DNA from: Shewanella litorisediminis
Lineage (GTDB): Bacteria; Pseudomonadota; Gammaproteobacteria; Enterobacterales; Shewanellaceae
DNA length: 64,000 nt
Assembly (NCBI RefSeq): GCF_016834455.1
Contig: NZ_CP069213.1
Span: 1,860,501-1,924,500, forward strand
Reading direction: 5' to 3'
The position numbers and the translations under genes are program-made. Positions 20,150 through 33,107 of this stretch are shown here, in pieces. Numbering within the stretch: the stretch's first letter is position 1; every line of letters begins with the position of its first letter. The notes under the pieces were generated by a model. It had not been told where the DNA came from, did not search any database, and was given only the letters and a program-made list of their open reading frames with translations.

Positions 20150-20551
20150 ATGAAAATTGAAGGGAAATCTCAAACAAAAGACTCAAAATACAACGCCACA
20201 ATTGGCTTTATAGTCAGCATCGGTATGCTTCTTGTTGTTTTTATGGCGATTGATTTTTCTACTATGCCTGCATTTGGCAAGGTATTCATGATTTTATGGA
20301 TCTTTGTAGTAGCAGCACAGGGTTATCAGGCATATCGTAATTCTATTTTTTCAAACAATAGTCTTCATCAAAAGGTGACAGATCATAATTTGAATTTGAA
20401 AGGAGAAGCGGGATCTGCGGTCAGTAGAGCAAATAATGACCATGCGGACAGACTTATAAAAGTCGAACAACTGTATAACGATGGGTTGTTATCCAGGGAA
20501 GAATATTTGGCCAAAAGAAAGGATATTTTGGACGGAGATTGGGGTAGCTAA
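20150..20551 (+). CDS. Cassette 10: two-TM protein with SHOCT domain
   Basis: The 133-residue protein has two membrane segments (about residues 17-36 and 46-63) and ends with a SHOCT motif (RLIKVEQLYNDGLLSREEYLAKRKDIL), a short domain common at the C-terminus of small membrane proteins and thought to mediate oligomerisation. GAGGATAAAG lies before the ATG. It is the last cassette; no attC is recognised after it. Confidence 0.72.
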   Translation: MKIEGKSQTKDSKYNATIGFIVSIGMLLVVFMAIDFSTMPAFGKVFMILWIFVVAAQGYQAYRNSIFSNNSLHQKVTDHNLNLKGEAGSAVSRANNDHADRLIKVEQLYNDGLLSREEYLAKRKDILDGDWGS

Positions 20552-20746
20552 AACTCCCGGTAGTGCCAATATTTATTGCTGTGCTTAAAAAAGTCCCTTC
20601 TTGGGGGGGGCTATGTGATGAGCCTTTGCCCCGTTTCCATGTTTGGTTTTATCAGCTTATCTGGCAGGGCGTTTGTTCTACCGTGCAGTTATCTCCCGGC
20701 GCAACAAGCAGCGGTGTAGGTGAGACTGGTCGGAGTAAGAGAGAAC
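20552..20746. other. Right border of the integron, no gene seen
   Basis: About 195 bases between the last cassette gene and the DUF2897 terminator. No clear attC; a G-run (20605-20611) is notable. A weak GTTATCT at 20689 could be a degraded core but the stem is missing. Confidence 0.4.
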
Positions 20747-20777
20747 AAAAACGCCCCATGAACGGGGCGTTTTTTAT
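20747..20777 (-). terminator. Terminator of the kdn/kdsB operon (bidirectional)
   Basis: AAAACGCCCC-atgaa-CGGGGCGTTTTTTATT, 45 bases beyond the DUF2897 stop on the minus strand; T-rich on both strands. Confidence 0.88.
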
Positions 20778-20821
20778 TGGCTTTTTATTGGCCTTATATT
20801 GGCATGGCACAGTAAACCCTG

Positions 20822-21124
20822 CTAATCGGGTTTGCTCTCTGGCGGCGTTTGGCTGTCGGCGTTTGGCGTACTTTTGGCCGTCGCTTTGGCAGTAGCTTTG
20901 GCAGCGTTGGCGGATTTGGCACCAGCCCCGGATGCGGCTGAATCATCACCCGTGCCATCTGCAGCAACCTTGGATTTGTTATCCGCCGGTTTTTTTGGGG
21001 CGCCAAACTGGGGCATTTTGAACTTGGCGCTGTACTTGAGTACGGCGATGTTTGACAAAATCACCCCAATCACCAACAGGATGATGAGCCAGACTTCCAG
21101 ATTCGACATGCCGGACGCGTTCAT
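20822..21124 (-). CDS. DUF2897 family small membrane protein
   Basis: The 100-residue protein has one N-terminal membrane segment (about residues 9-30, VWLIILLVIGVILSNIAVL) followed by a low-complexity Ala/Lys/Ser tail. It matches the pattern of DUF2897 proteins. Its ATG overlaps the kdsB TGA by one base, so it is translationally coupled to kdsB. Function unknown. Confidence 0.68.
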   Translation of the reverse strand: MNASGMSNLEVWLIILLVIGVILSNIAVLKYSAKFKMPQFGAPKKPADNKSKVAADGTGDDSAASGAGAKSANAAKATAKATAKSTPNADSQTPPESKPD

Positions 21125-21861
21125 CAGTCTACCTTCAGACGATTTTCACAGCGGCGGATATCCTCTGGGGTATCCACTTCCGGTGAATCAAAGGCGCTGA
21201 TGGCAACTTTAATCCTGTGACCGTACTCGAGGGCACGCAGCTGCTCGAGCTTTTCAAGATCTTCCAGGCGGCCCAGGGGCAGGCTGTTGAAGGTGTGCAC
21301 AAAACGGCGGGTGTAGGCATACACACCCAAATGCTTGTACACAGGGTATTCGCTTACGTCACGGCCGAAAGGAATGCGGGCACGGGAGAAGTAAAGCGCA
21401 TACATGTCGTTGTCGAACACCATCTTCACGTGCTTGGGATCGTCGAGCTCGGCCTTGTCGCTTATCTGGTAACCCAGGGTGGCCATTTCAAACTCACCGG
21501 GATGGCGGCGGAACAGCTCGACAATCTGCTCGATGGAGATAGGGTCAATCAGGGGCTGATCGCCCTGAAGGTTAATCACCAAATCATCGTCGGCCAAACC
21601 CAGCTGGGTGATGGCGTCTTCGATACGGTCGGTACCCGATGCAGCATCGGCACCTGTCATTACCACTTTGCCGCTAAAGGATTCAACGGCAGCCTTAATA
21701 CGTTCATCGTCCGTGGCCACGTAGATGGCATTCAATCCCTTCGCCAGTGCCGCACGCTCATAGACGTGCTGGATCATGGGTTTGCCATTGATGGGAGCCA
21801 ATGGCTTGCCGGGAAAACGGCTGGAGCCGTAGCGGGCAGGGATCAGCAGGGTCACGTTCAT
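21124..21861 (-). CDS. kdsB: CMP-8-amino-Kdo synthetase KdsB
   Basis: Cytidylyltransferase of 245 residues activating the sugar acid for lipopolysaccharide inner core; N-terminal [21 protein letters not shown] is the nucleotide-binding signature. In Shewanella this enzyme uses 8-amino-3,8-dideoxy-manno-octulosonate (Kdo8N), and the adjacent kdnB and kdnA make that substrate. The start at 21861 is chosen over an ATG eight codons earlier because the family begins at MNVT. It is the third gene of the kdnA-kdnB-kdsB-DUF2897 unit. Confidence 0.93.
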   Translation of the reverse strand: MNVTLLIPARYGSSRFPGKPLAPINGKPMIQHVYERAALAKGLNAIYVATDDERIKAAVESFSGKVVMTGADAASGTDRIEDAITQLGLADDDLVINLQGDQPLIDPISIEQIVELFRRHPGEFEMATLGYQISDKAELDDPKHVKMVFDNDMYALYFSRARIPFGRDVSEYPVYKHLGVYAYTRRFVHTFNSLPLGRLEDLEKLEQLRALEYGHRIKVAISAFDSPEVDTPEDIRRCENRLKVD

Positions 21862-21916
21862 CGAAAAATTCCTGGACTCTAACAAACAGGGCTCCCGAAG
21901 GAGCCCGGAAACAAGA

Positions 21917-24254
<2,338 letters not shown>

Positions 24255-24301
24255 TTATACCTGTGTTGGCAAGGTGATAGCGATGGGGAGGGCGAAAAAA
24301 A

Positions 24302-24330
24302 ACAAAAAAGGCAGCACGCTGGCTGCCTGT
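24302..24330 (-). terminator. Terminator of the carbonic anhydrase gene
   Basis: On the minus strand GGCAGC-cagcgt-GCTGCC is followed by a T tract; it begins just after the stop of the gene at 24339. Confidence 0.82.
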
Positions 24331-24338
24331 GGATTTAC

Positions 24339-24956
24339 TCAGCCTTTCAGGCCAAGAAAAGTATCTCGGTCGACGGTGACATCAAGGTCGGTCAGCAGGC
24401 CGTTGGTAATGCCATAAATCCAACCGTGGATGGCGACTTCCTGCCCCCGGGCCCAGGCTTCCTGCACTATGTTCGAATCGCTGACATTGGCCACCTGCTC
24501 AATCACATTGAGCTCGCACAGGCGGTCAAAGCGTGCCTGATCATCAAGGTTTGCCAGCTCATCGTTGTGCAGGCGATGAATATCGCGAAGGTGACCAAGC
24601 CAGTTATCGATAAGGCCAAGGCGCGCGCTGCCCATGGCGGCACGCACGCCGCCGCAGCCGTAGTGTCCCACCACCATAATGTGTTTCACCTGCAGCACAT
24701 CCACGGCGTACTGAAGCACCGACAGGCAGTTGAGGTCGGTGTGGATCACCATATTGGCGATATTACGATGAACAAAGACTTCGCCCGGCAGCAAGTCAAT
24801 GATTTGATTAGAGGGAACCCGGCTATCGGAGCAGCCAATCCACAGGTATTCGGGGTTTTGCTGCTTGGCCAGGGTTTCGAAAAAGCCCGGGTTCTCCTGC
24901 AGGATGCGCTGTGCCCATCGACGGTTATTGTCGAACAAGGGTTTGAGTAGTTTCAT
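24339..24956 (-). CDS. can: Beta-class carbonic anhydrase
   Basis: Interconverts CO2 and bicarbonate. The 205-residue protein has the zinc ligands C42, D44 with R46 in WIGCSDSRVP, and H98 and C101 in VVGHYGCGG, as in E. coli Can. It stands alone, with its own terminator. Confidence 0.95.
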   Translation of the reverse strand: MKLLKPLFDNNRRWAQRILQENPGFFETLAKQQNPEYLWIGCSDSRVPSNQIIDLLPGEVFVHRNIANMVIHTDLNCLSVLQYAVDVLQVKHIMVVGHYGCGGVRAAMGSARLGLIDNWLGHLRDIHRLHNDELANLDDQARFDRLCELNVIEQVANVSDSNIVQEAWARGQEVAIHGWIYGITNGLLTDLDVTVDRDTFLGLKG

Positions 24957-25070
24957 CTTGTTGTCGTAATTTGGCGAAATCCGGCGCTAGTGTATCAGGA
25001 AATTTTCCCGTGGCTGGTCAATCCATCGTAAAAAGCTGTGATCCAGCCGAAAATACTGATAATCCAATAA

Positions 25071-25098
25071 AAAACAGGCCCCCTTCGGCGCCTGTTTT
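25071..25098 (-). terminator. Terminator after the porin/PstS-like operon
   Basis: AACAGGC...GCCTGTT stem with T tract on the minus strand, 18 bases after the PstS-like stop codon. Confidence 0.85.
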
Positions 25099-25116
25099 TC
25101 AGTCGTTTTATGCGCC

Positions 25117-25530
25117 TCAGAAACGGGCAATCACCTTCACTGTGTCATTGACGTTAGCCGCATCCACAAAGCCAATCATGTTGGGATTGGACGCCACCAG
25201 ATTCAGCATTTCGGCATCATCAACCGATTTTGGGGGCTGTCCCTGACCGGAAAATACCAGTTTTGACCAATAGGCTTTGAGCTGGCTTTCAGATTTCCCA
25301 AGCACCTTGTCGACAAAGGCTGTACGGGTACTGCTGCCTTCTTTCAAATCCAGGGGGACTACAGGGCCACCACCGGGGAACGTTTTGAGTTTACCGAGAT
25401 AAATCCGGGAGATATCACCGGAGTCCATGGTGACGCCATTACTGGGATGCACCACAACTACCACCTCGGCCATGGCACTAGCAGACAACATCAGGCTGGC
25501 ACAGGCGCATAATGCAGAGAGTAATTTCAT
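25117..25530 (-). CDS. PstS-like periplasmic protein
   Basis: The 137-residue protein has a signal peptide (about residues 1-21, MKLLSALCACASLMLSASAMA) and a single short PBP-like domain (VVVVHPSNGVTMDSGDISRIYLGKLKTFPGG) found in PstS-type phosphate-binding proteins, but it is about half their size. It follows the porin by 12 bases and forms an operon with it, so a joint role in anion uptake is likely; the ligand is not proven. Confidence 0.75.
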   Translation of the reverse strand: MKLLSALCACASLMLSASAMAEVVVVVHPSNGVTMDSGDISRIYLGKLKTFPGGGPVVPLDLKEGSSTRTAFVDKVLGKSESQLKAYWSKLVFSGQGQPPKSVDDAEMLNLVASNPNMIGFVDAANVNDTVKVIARF

Positions 25531-25542
25531 GATAGAGCCTCC

Positions 25543-26724
25543 TTAAAAGACCAGGTCTACGCCCATTAACAGTACCTGCCCATCGGTGGCCGGGCCTTTG
25601 TCGTTGGTAAAGGCCGTGTATTCCACCTTAAAGGCTGCTGAGCTGTGAAAATCCCATCGCATGCCGAGGGTGTAGTAGTAGCTATCCTGCTGTTGGGTTT
25701 CGAGCGCCATTTGTGTCAGACCAATCAGGGGCGCCACTTGTGGCTGTGCCGTGGGCGGCAGGGCGTTATATACGGGCAGCATCGCATCCAGTGCGTCGTA
25801 CTGGGGTTTGTTTTCATCCCAGCCATAGGTGGCGTGCAGTGTGAAAGCGCCAAAGCGAATGCCGCCGGATACGAAGGCTGAATCCTGCAGGGCAAAAGCG
25901 CTGGGGTCGAGGTCAATGCTGGTGTACTCGGCAAGGACAAACCAACTGCCCGGATCGTATTTGGCGTGCACGCCTATGATGGAGGCAGAATCGTCTATGG
26001 GGAGTATGTCATCGCTGGCTTGTGCCGGGAAAAGCCCCGTTGCATTCACCGCAGCGGCCAATGCAATCAGATCGGGGTATTCGTAACTGAGGTCAGACAC
26101 ATAACCCAGATTCAGGCCGTACTCAAAATCTCCGGTGGTAAAGTTAAGATTGAGAATATGCCCTTTAGCCGAATAAGGCGCAGCGTCTACATTGGTGCCT
26201 GAGGGAATATAGTCATCAATGGAAGAAGTGATGTATTTGTAGGTAACTCCCACGTCTGTATCACCCCAGAGGGTGGAGTAAACCAAACCCACACCCTCAC
26301 CGCTGCTGAAGGGCAGTGAATACACTCCCTGTGGCGGTATTATCCAGTGATAGGCAAAGCCCACATCGATGTAATCCGAGTACTTGTAAAGATTGAATCT
26401 TTGCCTCCCGGCCATCAGCATCAGGTTATCTGTGATGTCGTATGACAGGTATGCCCATTCAAATTCGACATCATAGTCATCCCGCCCCCGGGATAGCAGT
26501 TGTGCTGTGGCGCGAAGTCCACCGCCAAGATCTGCCGCTACCTGAATGGCGAACTTGGTATTTTGGTTGAAGTCGATTTCACTGTCGTACCCGTAGAGGG
26601 ATTCGTCATCGTCAAGGCTGCTGCCAGCAACGATGGAGGCAAATCCATTGATTTGAATCTCTGCCCATGCGGCCGGGGCCGCCATCAGGACAGCAATGGT
26701 CGCTGCGACTGTACTTATTCTCAT
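25543..26724 (-). CDS. Porin, phosphate-selective-porin-like
   Basis: The 393-residue protein has a signal peptide (1-21), alternating aromatic/hydrophobic beta-strand pattern, and a final Phe (LLMGVDLVF) required for outer membrane insertion. The order porin then PstS-like protein suggests anion uptake, perhaps phosphate. No specific substrate can be told from sequence. Confidence 0.75.
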   Translation of the reverse strand: MRISTVAATIAVLMAAPAAWAEIQINGFASIVAGSSLDDDESLYGYDSEIDFNQNTKFAIQVAADLGGGLRATAQLLSRGRDDYDVEFEWAYLSYDITDNLMLMAGRQRFNLYKYSDYIDVGFAYHWIIPPQGVYSLPFSSGEGVGLVYSTLWGDTDVGVTYKYITSSIDDYIPSGTNVDAAPYSAKGHILNLNFTTGDFEYGLNLGYVSDLSYEYPDLIALAAAVNATGLFPAQASDDILPIDDSASIIGVHAKYDPGSWFVLAEYTSIDLDPSAFALQDSAFVSGGIRFGAFTLHATYGWDENKPQYDALDAMLPVYNALPPTAQPQVAPLIGLTQMALETQQQDSYYYTLGMRWDFHSSAAFKVEYTAFTNDKGPATDGQVLLMGVDLVF

Positions 26725-26795
26725 GACTTGGGGTCCTTATGAGGGAAAGACAGTATTAAAGCTAGTAGAAAAGTATGGAACTTCACGATTTTGTA

Positions 26796-26824
26796 ACAAA
26801 AAAGGGCCGCGAAGGCCCTGATTT
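26796..26824 (-). terminator. Terminator after the alpha/beta hydrolase gene
   Basis: On the minus strand AGGGCC-ttcgc-GGCCCT followed by T tract; 38 bases after the hydrolase stop. Confidence 0.8.
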
Positions 26825-26861
26825 GTCAGCAGGTTTGCTGAAGAGCAATCCTGAGTGAGAC

Positions 26862-27681
26862 TCAGCCGAGCTGTGCTTTGAGAAAGCTCAGCAGTTTTTC
26901 ATTCACAAACTGTGGATTTTCGAGGCAGGCAATGTGCCCGGCAGCAGGAATATGCACCAGGGTGCTGCCATCAATGGCTTCGTGCATCAGGTAGCTTTCA
27001 AGCACACTGCGGGCCTTGTCTTCCACACCCACCATCACCAGTACGGGCAGGGTCAGCTGTTCAACGTCATCCATGGTATCGCGCCGACCAAACACAAGGC
27101 GGCCCATACGTTCGATGTCGGCGATACGCTCGCCTTTGAGTGTTGCAAGGTGCGCGGCAAAAGCGGCTGTATGACGCGCATCCGGATTGTTTGAAAAAAA
27201 CAGCGGCACTATGGCATCAATCATGGGCGCGGGAACGCTGCCGGCCGCCTTGATGACATCCAGCATGCCAAAATACTTGGCACGGGTGATTTCGGGTTCA
27301 AAGCCGATAAAGCTGTCCATCATCACAAACGTCTGAACCCGCGCCGGGGCAAGGAGCACCAATTCAGCGCCCCACATGGCGCCTACGCTGAGGCCGACAA
27401 TGGAGAAAGTGTCGATATTGAGATTGTCCATCAGCGCCAGCATGTCCTGGGCAACCCCGGTGAGGCTGTTGAGTCTTGATGGCACAGGACCCGATTGGCC
27501 GTGGCCATGCAGGTCTACCGCAATAACCCTGAAGTCTTTGGCCAGCAGCGCCAGCTGCTCCTGCCACATCATGCTGTCCCACAGGTAGCTGTGACCGAGC
27601 AGCAGCACGGGGCCTGTGCCCATGTCGAGATAACTTAAGACCGTGTCCGGCAGGGTGAAGGTTTTGCGATATTGTTCAAAT

Positions 27682-27689
<8 letters not shown>
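26862..27689 (-). CDS. Alpha/beta hydrolase fold protein
   Basis: The 275-residue protein has the oxyanion/HG region (LLLGHSYLWDS), nucleophile serine in GLSVGAMWG and catalytic histidine in AAGHIACLENP. Substrate unknown. The start at 27689 overlaps the end of the M15 peptidase gene by eight bases, so the two are coupled; an ATG 14 codons earlier lies inside that gene. Confidence 0.85.
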
Positions 27690-29863
<2,174 letters not shown>

Positions 29864-29952
29864 GGGGGCGCTCCATCTGCAAAAGGAAAGGGCCGCATTG
29901 TGGCATGGGGGACTACGCCCCTCAAGTGCCTCGCGACCCCTGTGAATGAATT

Positions 29953-30462
29953 TCAGATTTCGACGGTAAATATCACGTCTTTGCCGGCTTCGACCCGGCC
30001 CTGGGATTTTTCCAGGTACTTGACGTCTTCCATGTTCGCCAGCACCACGGGGGTAAGCAGGCTGTCGGCGTGTTCGCGAAGGTATTCCAGATCAAACGCC
30101 AGTATGGGATCCCCGGCCTTCACTTGCTGGCCTTCTTCGGCGAGACGTTTAAAGCCGTTACCCCTGAGTTCCACCGTGCCCACACCAAAGTGTACAAACA
30201 GTTCCAGCCCCTGTGGGGATTCGATACTGAAGGCGTGGTTGGTTTCGAAAATTTTGCCTATGGTGCCGTCAATGGGGGCGTAGATGGTGTCGCCTTCGGG
30301 GTCTATGGCTATGCCATCACCAACGATTTTTTCGGCAAAGACCACATCAGGCACCTTCTCTATGGGATAAATCTCGCCGGAAACCGGCGCGAGTATGGCT
30401 ATGCCACCCTCAATGGTTGGCGCCCCGGAAATCAGTCGCCGAATTCGGCTGAAAAATCCCAT
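29953..30462 (-). CDS. crr: Glucose-specific PTS enzyme IIA (Crr)
   Basis: The 169-residue protein carries phospho-accepting histidine H91 in ELFVHFGVGT and the helper H76 in NHAF. It receives phosphate from HPr. Located after ptsI with a 70-base gap. In Shewanella, EIIA-Glc is present with few or no sugar-specific PTS permeases, so a regulatory role is plausible. Confidence 0.93.
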   Translation of the reverse strand: MGFFSRIRRLISGAPTIEGGIAILAPVSGEIYPIEKVPDVVFAEKIVGDGIAIDPEGDTIYAPIDGTIGKIFETNHAFSIESPQGLELFVHFGVGTVELRGNGFKRLAEEGQQVKAGDPILAFDLEYLREHADSLLTPVVLANMEDVKYLEKSQGRVEAGKDVIFTVEI

Positions 30463-30533
30463 GAATGCTTACCCCTTGGTTTATAGGCTGATCTTGGTGT
30501 CAGCGAAAAAGACATCATACTGAAACATTTAGC

Positions 30534-32237
30534 TTATTTATAGCTACTTATACAGTCGTCAAGCTCAGATAACCTGTCGGCCATCAGGGCACGTCCGGCA
30601 AGCTGGGTGCAGCGACTGAACTCCTGACGACAAATGGCCGCTTTCACTTCGAGCAAGGCGCCCACGTTGACGCTGAGCTCATCAAAACCAAGCCCGATTA
30701 ACAGCGGCACCAGGCGTGGATCGCTGCCCATTTCACCGCACAGCGACACCTTCACATCCTGACTGCGGGCACTTTGCAGCGTCATGCTGATAAGCCGCAG
30801 CACCGCAGGTGAGAGCGCCGGATAATCCCTGGCAAGGCAGGGATTGCCCCTGTCTGCCGCCATGGCGTATTGGGTGAGATCGTTGGTGCCAATGCTGACA
30901 AAATCCAGCATGGGTAACATGGCGGGCAGGTTGAGTACGGCCGCCGGCGTTTCCACCACTATGCCAAGACTTATATCGCCAAAGCCTTTTTCTTCATCGT
31001 CCAGCTCACGGCGACAGGTCTCGAGCAGTGCCAGCACGGCATCCAGCTCTTCCACCTGATTAACCATGGGGAACATCAAGCGCACATGGCCGTGGTTTGC
31101 GGCTCTGAGCACCGCCCTTAACTGGGTTTTAAGGAGTTGCGGATTAGCGAGTGTATAGCGTATGCCCCTGAGGCCCAGTGCAGGGTTTTCTTCTTTGACC
31201 TGACACAGGCAGGGCAACTCTTTGTCGGCGCCAATGTCCAGGGTACGTATGGTCAGTACCCGTCCTTCGAGGGCATGAATGGCATCAGAATAGAGCTGAT
31301 ACTGGGCGCGCTCGTCTGGGAGGGTGGCTGAGTGCATCAGCATAAATTCGGTACGAAGCAACCCAATGCCGTCGGCGCCAAGGCCAGACACCTTGAGCAC
31401 GTCGTTGAGGTTGCCCACGTTGGCAAGCAGACTTATTTCATGGCCATCCAGCGTCATGGCGGGTTTATCGCGATACTGGTCGAGCTGCTCCCGCGCGATT
31501 CGGGCAGATTCTTCATGCTGGCGCAGCAGTTCGAGGGTGTCGCCCTCGGGGTTGCGATAGAGGGCGCCGGCATCACCGTCGATGGCAAGCTGGTCACCGT
31601 TGTTTATCCCCAGCTCGCTGTAGGGGCAGCTGAGCAGCGCCGGAATGCCTGCGGCCCGGGCCAAAATGGCGGTGTGGCTGGTTAAGCCGCCAGACTTGAG
31701 TACGATACCGGCGACGTTGTCCAAAGGCAGTACGGCAAACTCGGCCGGGCTGATATCGTCCGCCAGCAGTATGGTCGGCACCTTAAGCTTACCCGGCTCT
31801 TGCCCCGGCTGACCGAATACGGCCTGGATAAGCCGTTTACCAAGGCTTCGCACATCCTCAGCCCGCTGGGCGAGGTAAGGGTCATCCAAGGCCTCCAGTT
31901 CGCTGGCCTGGTGGGCAAATACGCGTTCGATGGACACACAGGCTGAAAACTGCAGTTGGGTGATGGTGTCGGCGATGTGTGCGCGAAGGTCCGGGTCGTC
32001 CAGATACAGGAGGTCAGCCTCCACCAGTGCATAGGCATCGCTGTGGCTATCCAGCGCCTGCAGGCTGGCAGTCAACTGCTGCTTCAGTCTTGCCAATCCA
32101 CCATCGAGGCGGCTCAGCTGCTGGGGAATACGCTTGATGGGCAGGATGCGGTAGTCAAGCGGCTTGTGTCCGGTATTGAAGTGGAGGGCTTCACCGAAGG
32201 TGACACCGGGTTTGATGGCTATTCCGTTAACCTGCAT
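30534..32237 (-). CDS. ptsI: PTS enzyme I (PtsI)
   Basis: Phosphoenolpyruvate-protein phosphotransferase of 567 residues, a few shorter than the E. coli 575. Phospho-histidine is H188 in GGLTSHTAILARA; the PEP-binding barrel has DFVSIGTNDLTQY and LCGEMGSDPR. It begins 14 bases after ptsH, and crr follows. Confidence 0.95.
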   Translation of the reverse strand: MQVNGIAIKPGVTFGEALHFNTGHKPLDYRILPIKRIPQQLSRLDGGLARLKQQLTASLQALDSHSDAYALVEADLLYLDDPDLRAHIADTITQLQFSACVSIERVFAHQASELEALDDPYLAQRAEDVRSLGKRLIQAVFGQPGQEPGKLKVPTILLADDISPAEFAVLPLDNVAGIVLKSGGLTSHTAILARAAGIPALLSCPYSELGINNGDQLAIDGDAGALYRNPEGDTLELLRQHEESARIAREQLDQYRDKPAMTLDGHEISLLANVGNLNDVLKVSGLGADGIGLLRTEFMLMHSATLPDERAQYQLYSDAIHALEGRVLTIRTLDIGADKELPCLCQVKEENPALGLRGIRYTLANPQLLKTQLRAVLRAANHGHVRLMFPMVNQVEELDAVLALLETCRRELDDEEKGFGDISLGIVVETPAAVLNLPAMLPMLDFVSIGTNDLTQYAMAADRGNPCLARDYPALSPAVLRLISMTLQSARSQDVKVSLCGEMGSDPRLVPLLIGLGFDELSVNVGALLEVKAAICRQEFSRCTQLAGRALMADRLSELDDCISSYK

Positions 32238-32251
32238 CTTGCCTCCGGCTA

Positions 32252-32509
32252 TCAGCTTAAAGTGACCAGCAGCGCCGAGACTCTTTCAACGGCGTCTTCG
32301 GCCTGGGGACCCTGGGCAAAGACCCGGACATTAACCCCCTGATAAAGGCCAAGGGTTTGCAGCTTGAACAGGCTCTTGGCGCTGGCTTGTTTGCCATTGC
32401 ATTCGACTATCACGTCACATTCAAACGACTTGGCCTCTTTGACCAAGAGGGCGGCTGGGCGGGTGTGGATCCCATGGGGCGCGGTGATGGTGACAGTTTT
32501 TTCGTACAT
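32252..32509 (-). CDS. ptsH: HPr phosphocarrier (PtsH)
   Basis: The 85-residue protein carries the phospho-histidine H15 in GIHTRPAA and S46 in KSLFKLQ. The start at 32509 fits the family; an earlier in-frame ATG adds 30 residues with no HPr similarity. Interesting neighbour is the ACT gene upstream. Confidence 0.95.
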   Translation of the reverse strand: MYEKTVTITAPHGIHTRPAALLVKEAKSFECDVIVECNGKQASAKSLFKLQTLGLYQGVNVRVFAQGPQAEDAVERVSALLVTLS

Positions 32510-32573
32510 GGCTTCAGTTGTCTTAAAAAGAATGGCGCTATTGTCCAACAAGGTGGCGCAAGGAGCAAGGCAC

Positions 32574-32972
32574 TCAGTCGGCGGCTTGGGGATGGTCAAT
32601 GATCTGGTAACCGTTTTTTTTCAGTGCGGCGACCGCCAGCTCCCGTTTCTCCTTTTTAACCAGAATATAATCGGTATCAAAGGTGGAAATCGCAAAAATG
32701 CTGATGTGGTTTTCGGCCAGAATACCCGATATGCGCGATAAAATCCCTGTCATGGAAAACCCCAGCGGCCCCAGTACTTCAAGGCAAATCCAATTGGTTT
32801 CTGCCTCCAGGCTGTCAAGCTCCAGATCCGAAGGCACCACCACAGAAAGCTCTTCCCGGGTCTTGCCGATAAAAAACATCTCCTGAAAGAACACATCGGC
32901 AGGCACCTGAGTATCCGGGCTGAAACTGTGGATGCTGTAGAGTCTGGCATGCAGGGCAAGGGTTAAACGCAC
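32574..32972 (-). CDS. ACT domain protein (CASTOR/ACT_7-like)
   Basis: The 132-residue protein has a C-terminal ACT domain (SMTGILSRISGILAENHISIFAISTFDTDYILVKK), typical of amino acid sensors. It is 64 bases upstream of ptsH on the same strand and may be in the same transcript. No catalytic partner. Function unknown. Confidence 0.8.
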   Translation of the reverse strand: MRLTLALHARLYSIHSFSPDTQVPADVFFQEMFFIGKTREELSVVVPSDLELDSLEAETNWICLEVLGPLGFSMTGILSRISGILAENHISIFAISTFDTDYILVKKEKRELAVAALKKNGYQIIDHPQAAD

Positions 32973-33049
32973 GAATGGTCCTCCTGAAGGAGCCTGAAAC
33001 CGCAGAATTTAAGCAGAGATTAACGCCTAGCCTAGCACAATTCTGCCCC

Positions 33050-33080
33050 ATAAAAAGAGGGACCTTGTGGTCCCTCTGTT
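33050..33080 (-). terminator. Terminator of the chemoreceptor gene
   Basis: AGAGGGACC-ttgt-GGTCCCTCT (33056-33077) with T tract on the minus strand, between the stop at 33108 and the ACT gene. Confidence 0.88.
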
Positions 33081-33107
33081 GGCGTTAAGTATTGGGGTAG
33101 GCAGACA

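Larger units (their letters stand above)
13432..20551. mobile_element. Chromosomal integron with decayed integrase and ten cassettes
   Basis: An intI-type tyrosine recombinase gene on the minus strand is followed on its upstream side by ten small genes on the plus strand. Each of the first nine is followed by a 70-120 base imperfect palindrome starting near RYYYAAC and ending in GTTRRRY-like sequence, i.e. attC sites. Genes start 5-30 bases after each attC and several stops lie inside an attC, as in integron cassettes. Base composition is visibly richer in A+T than in the flanking hut and kdn genes. The array sits cleanly between the hutU terminator and the DUF2897/kdsB terminator. The integrase is broken, so the array is probably frozen. 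Confidence 0.92.

Noticed and set aside
14646..20551. CRISPR array reading of the repeated palindromes
   Set aside because: The repeats are imperfect, 70-120 bases long and separated by genes, which fits attC sites, not CRISPR; no cas genes are present.
20552..20746. Possible attC after cassette 10
   Set aside because: Only a weak GTTATCT and no pairing arm could be found.
20563..20895. Plus-strand frame over the right border and terminator
   Set aside because: It runs through a terminator and into the antisense of DUF2897.
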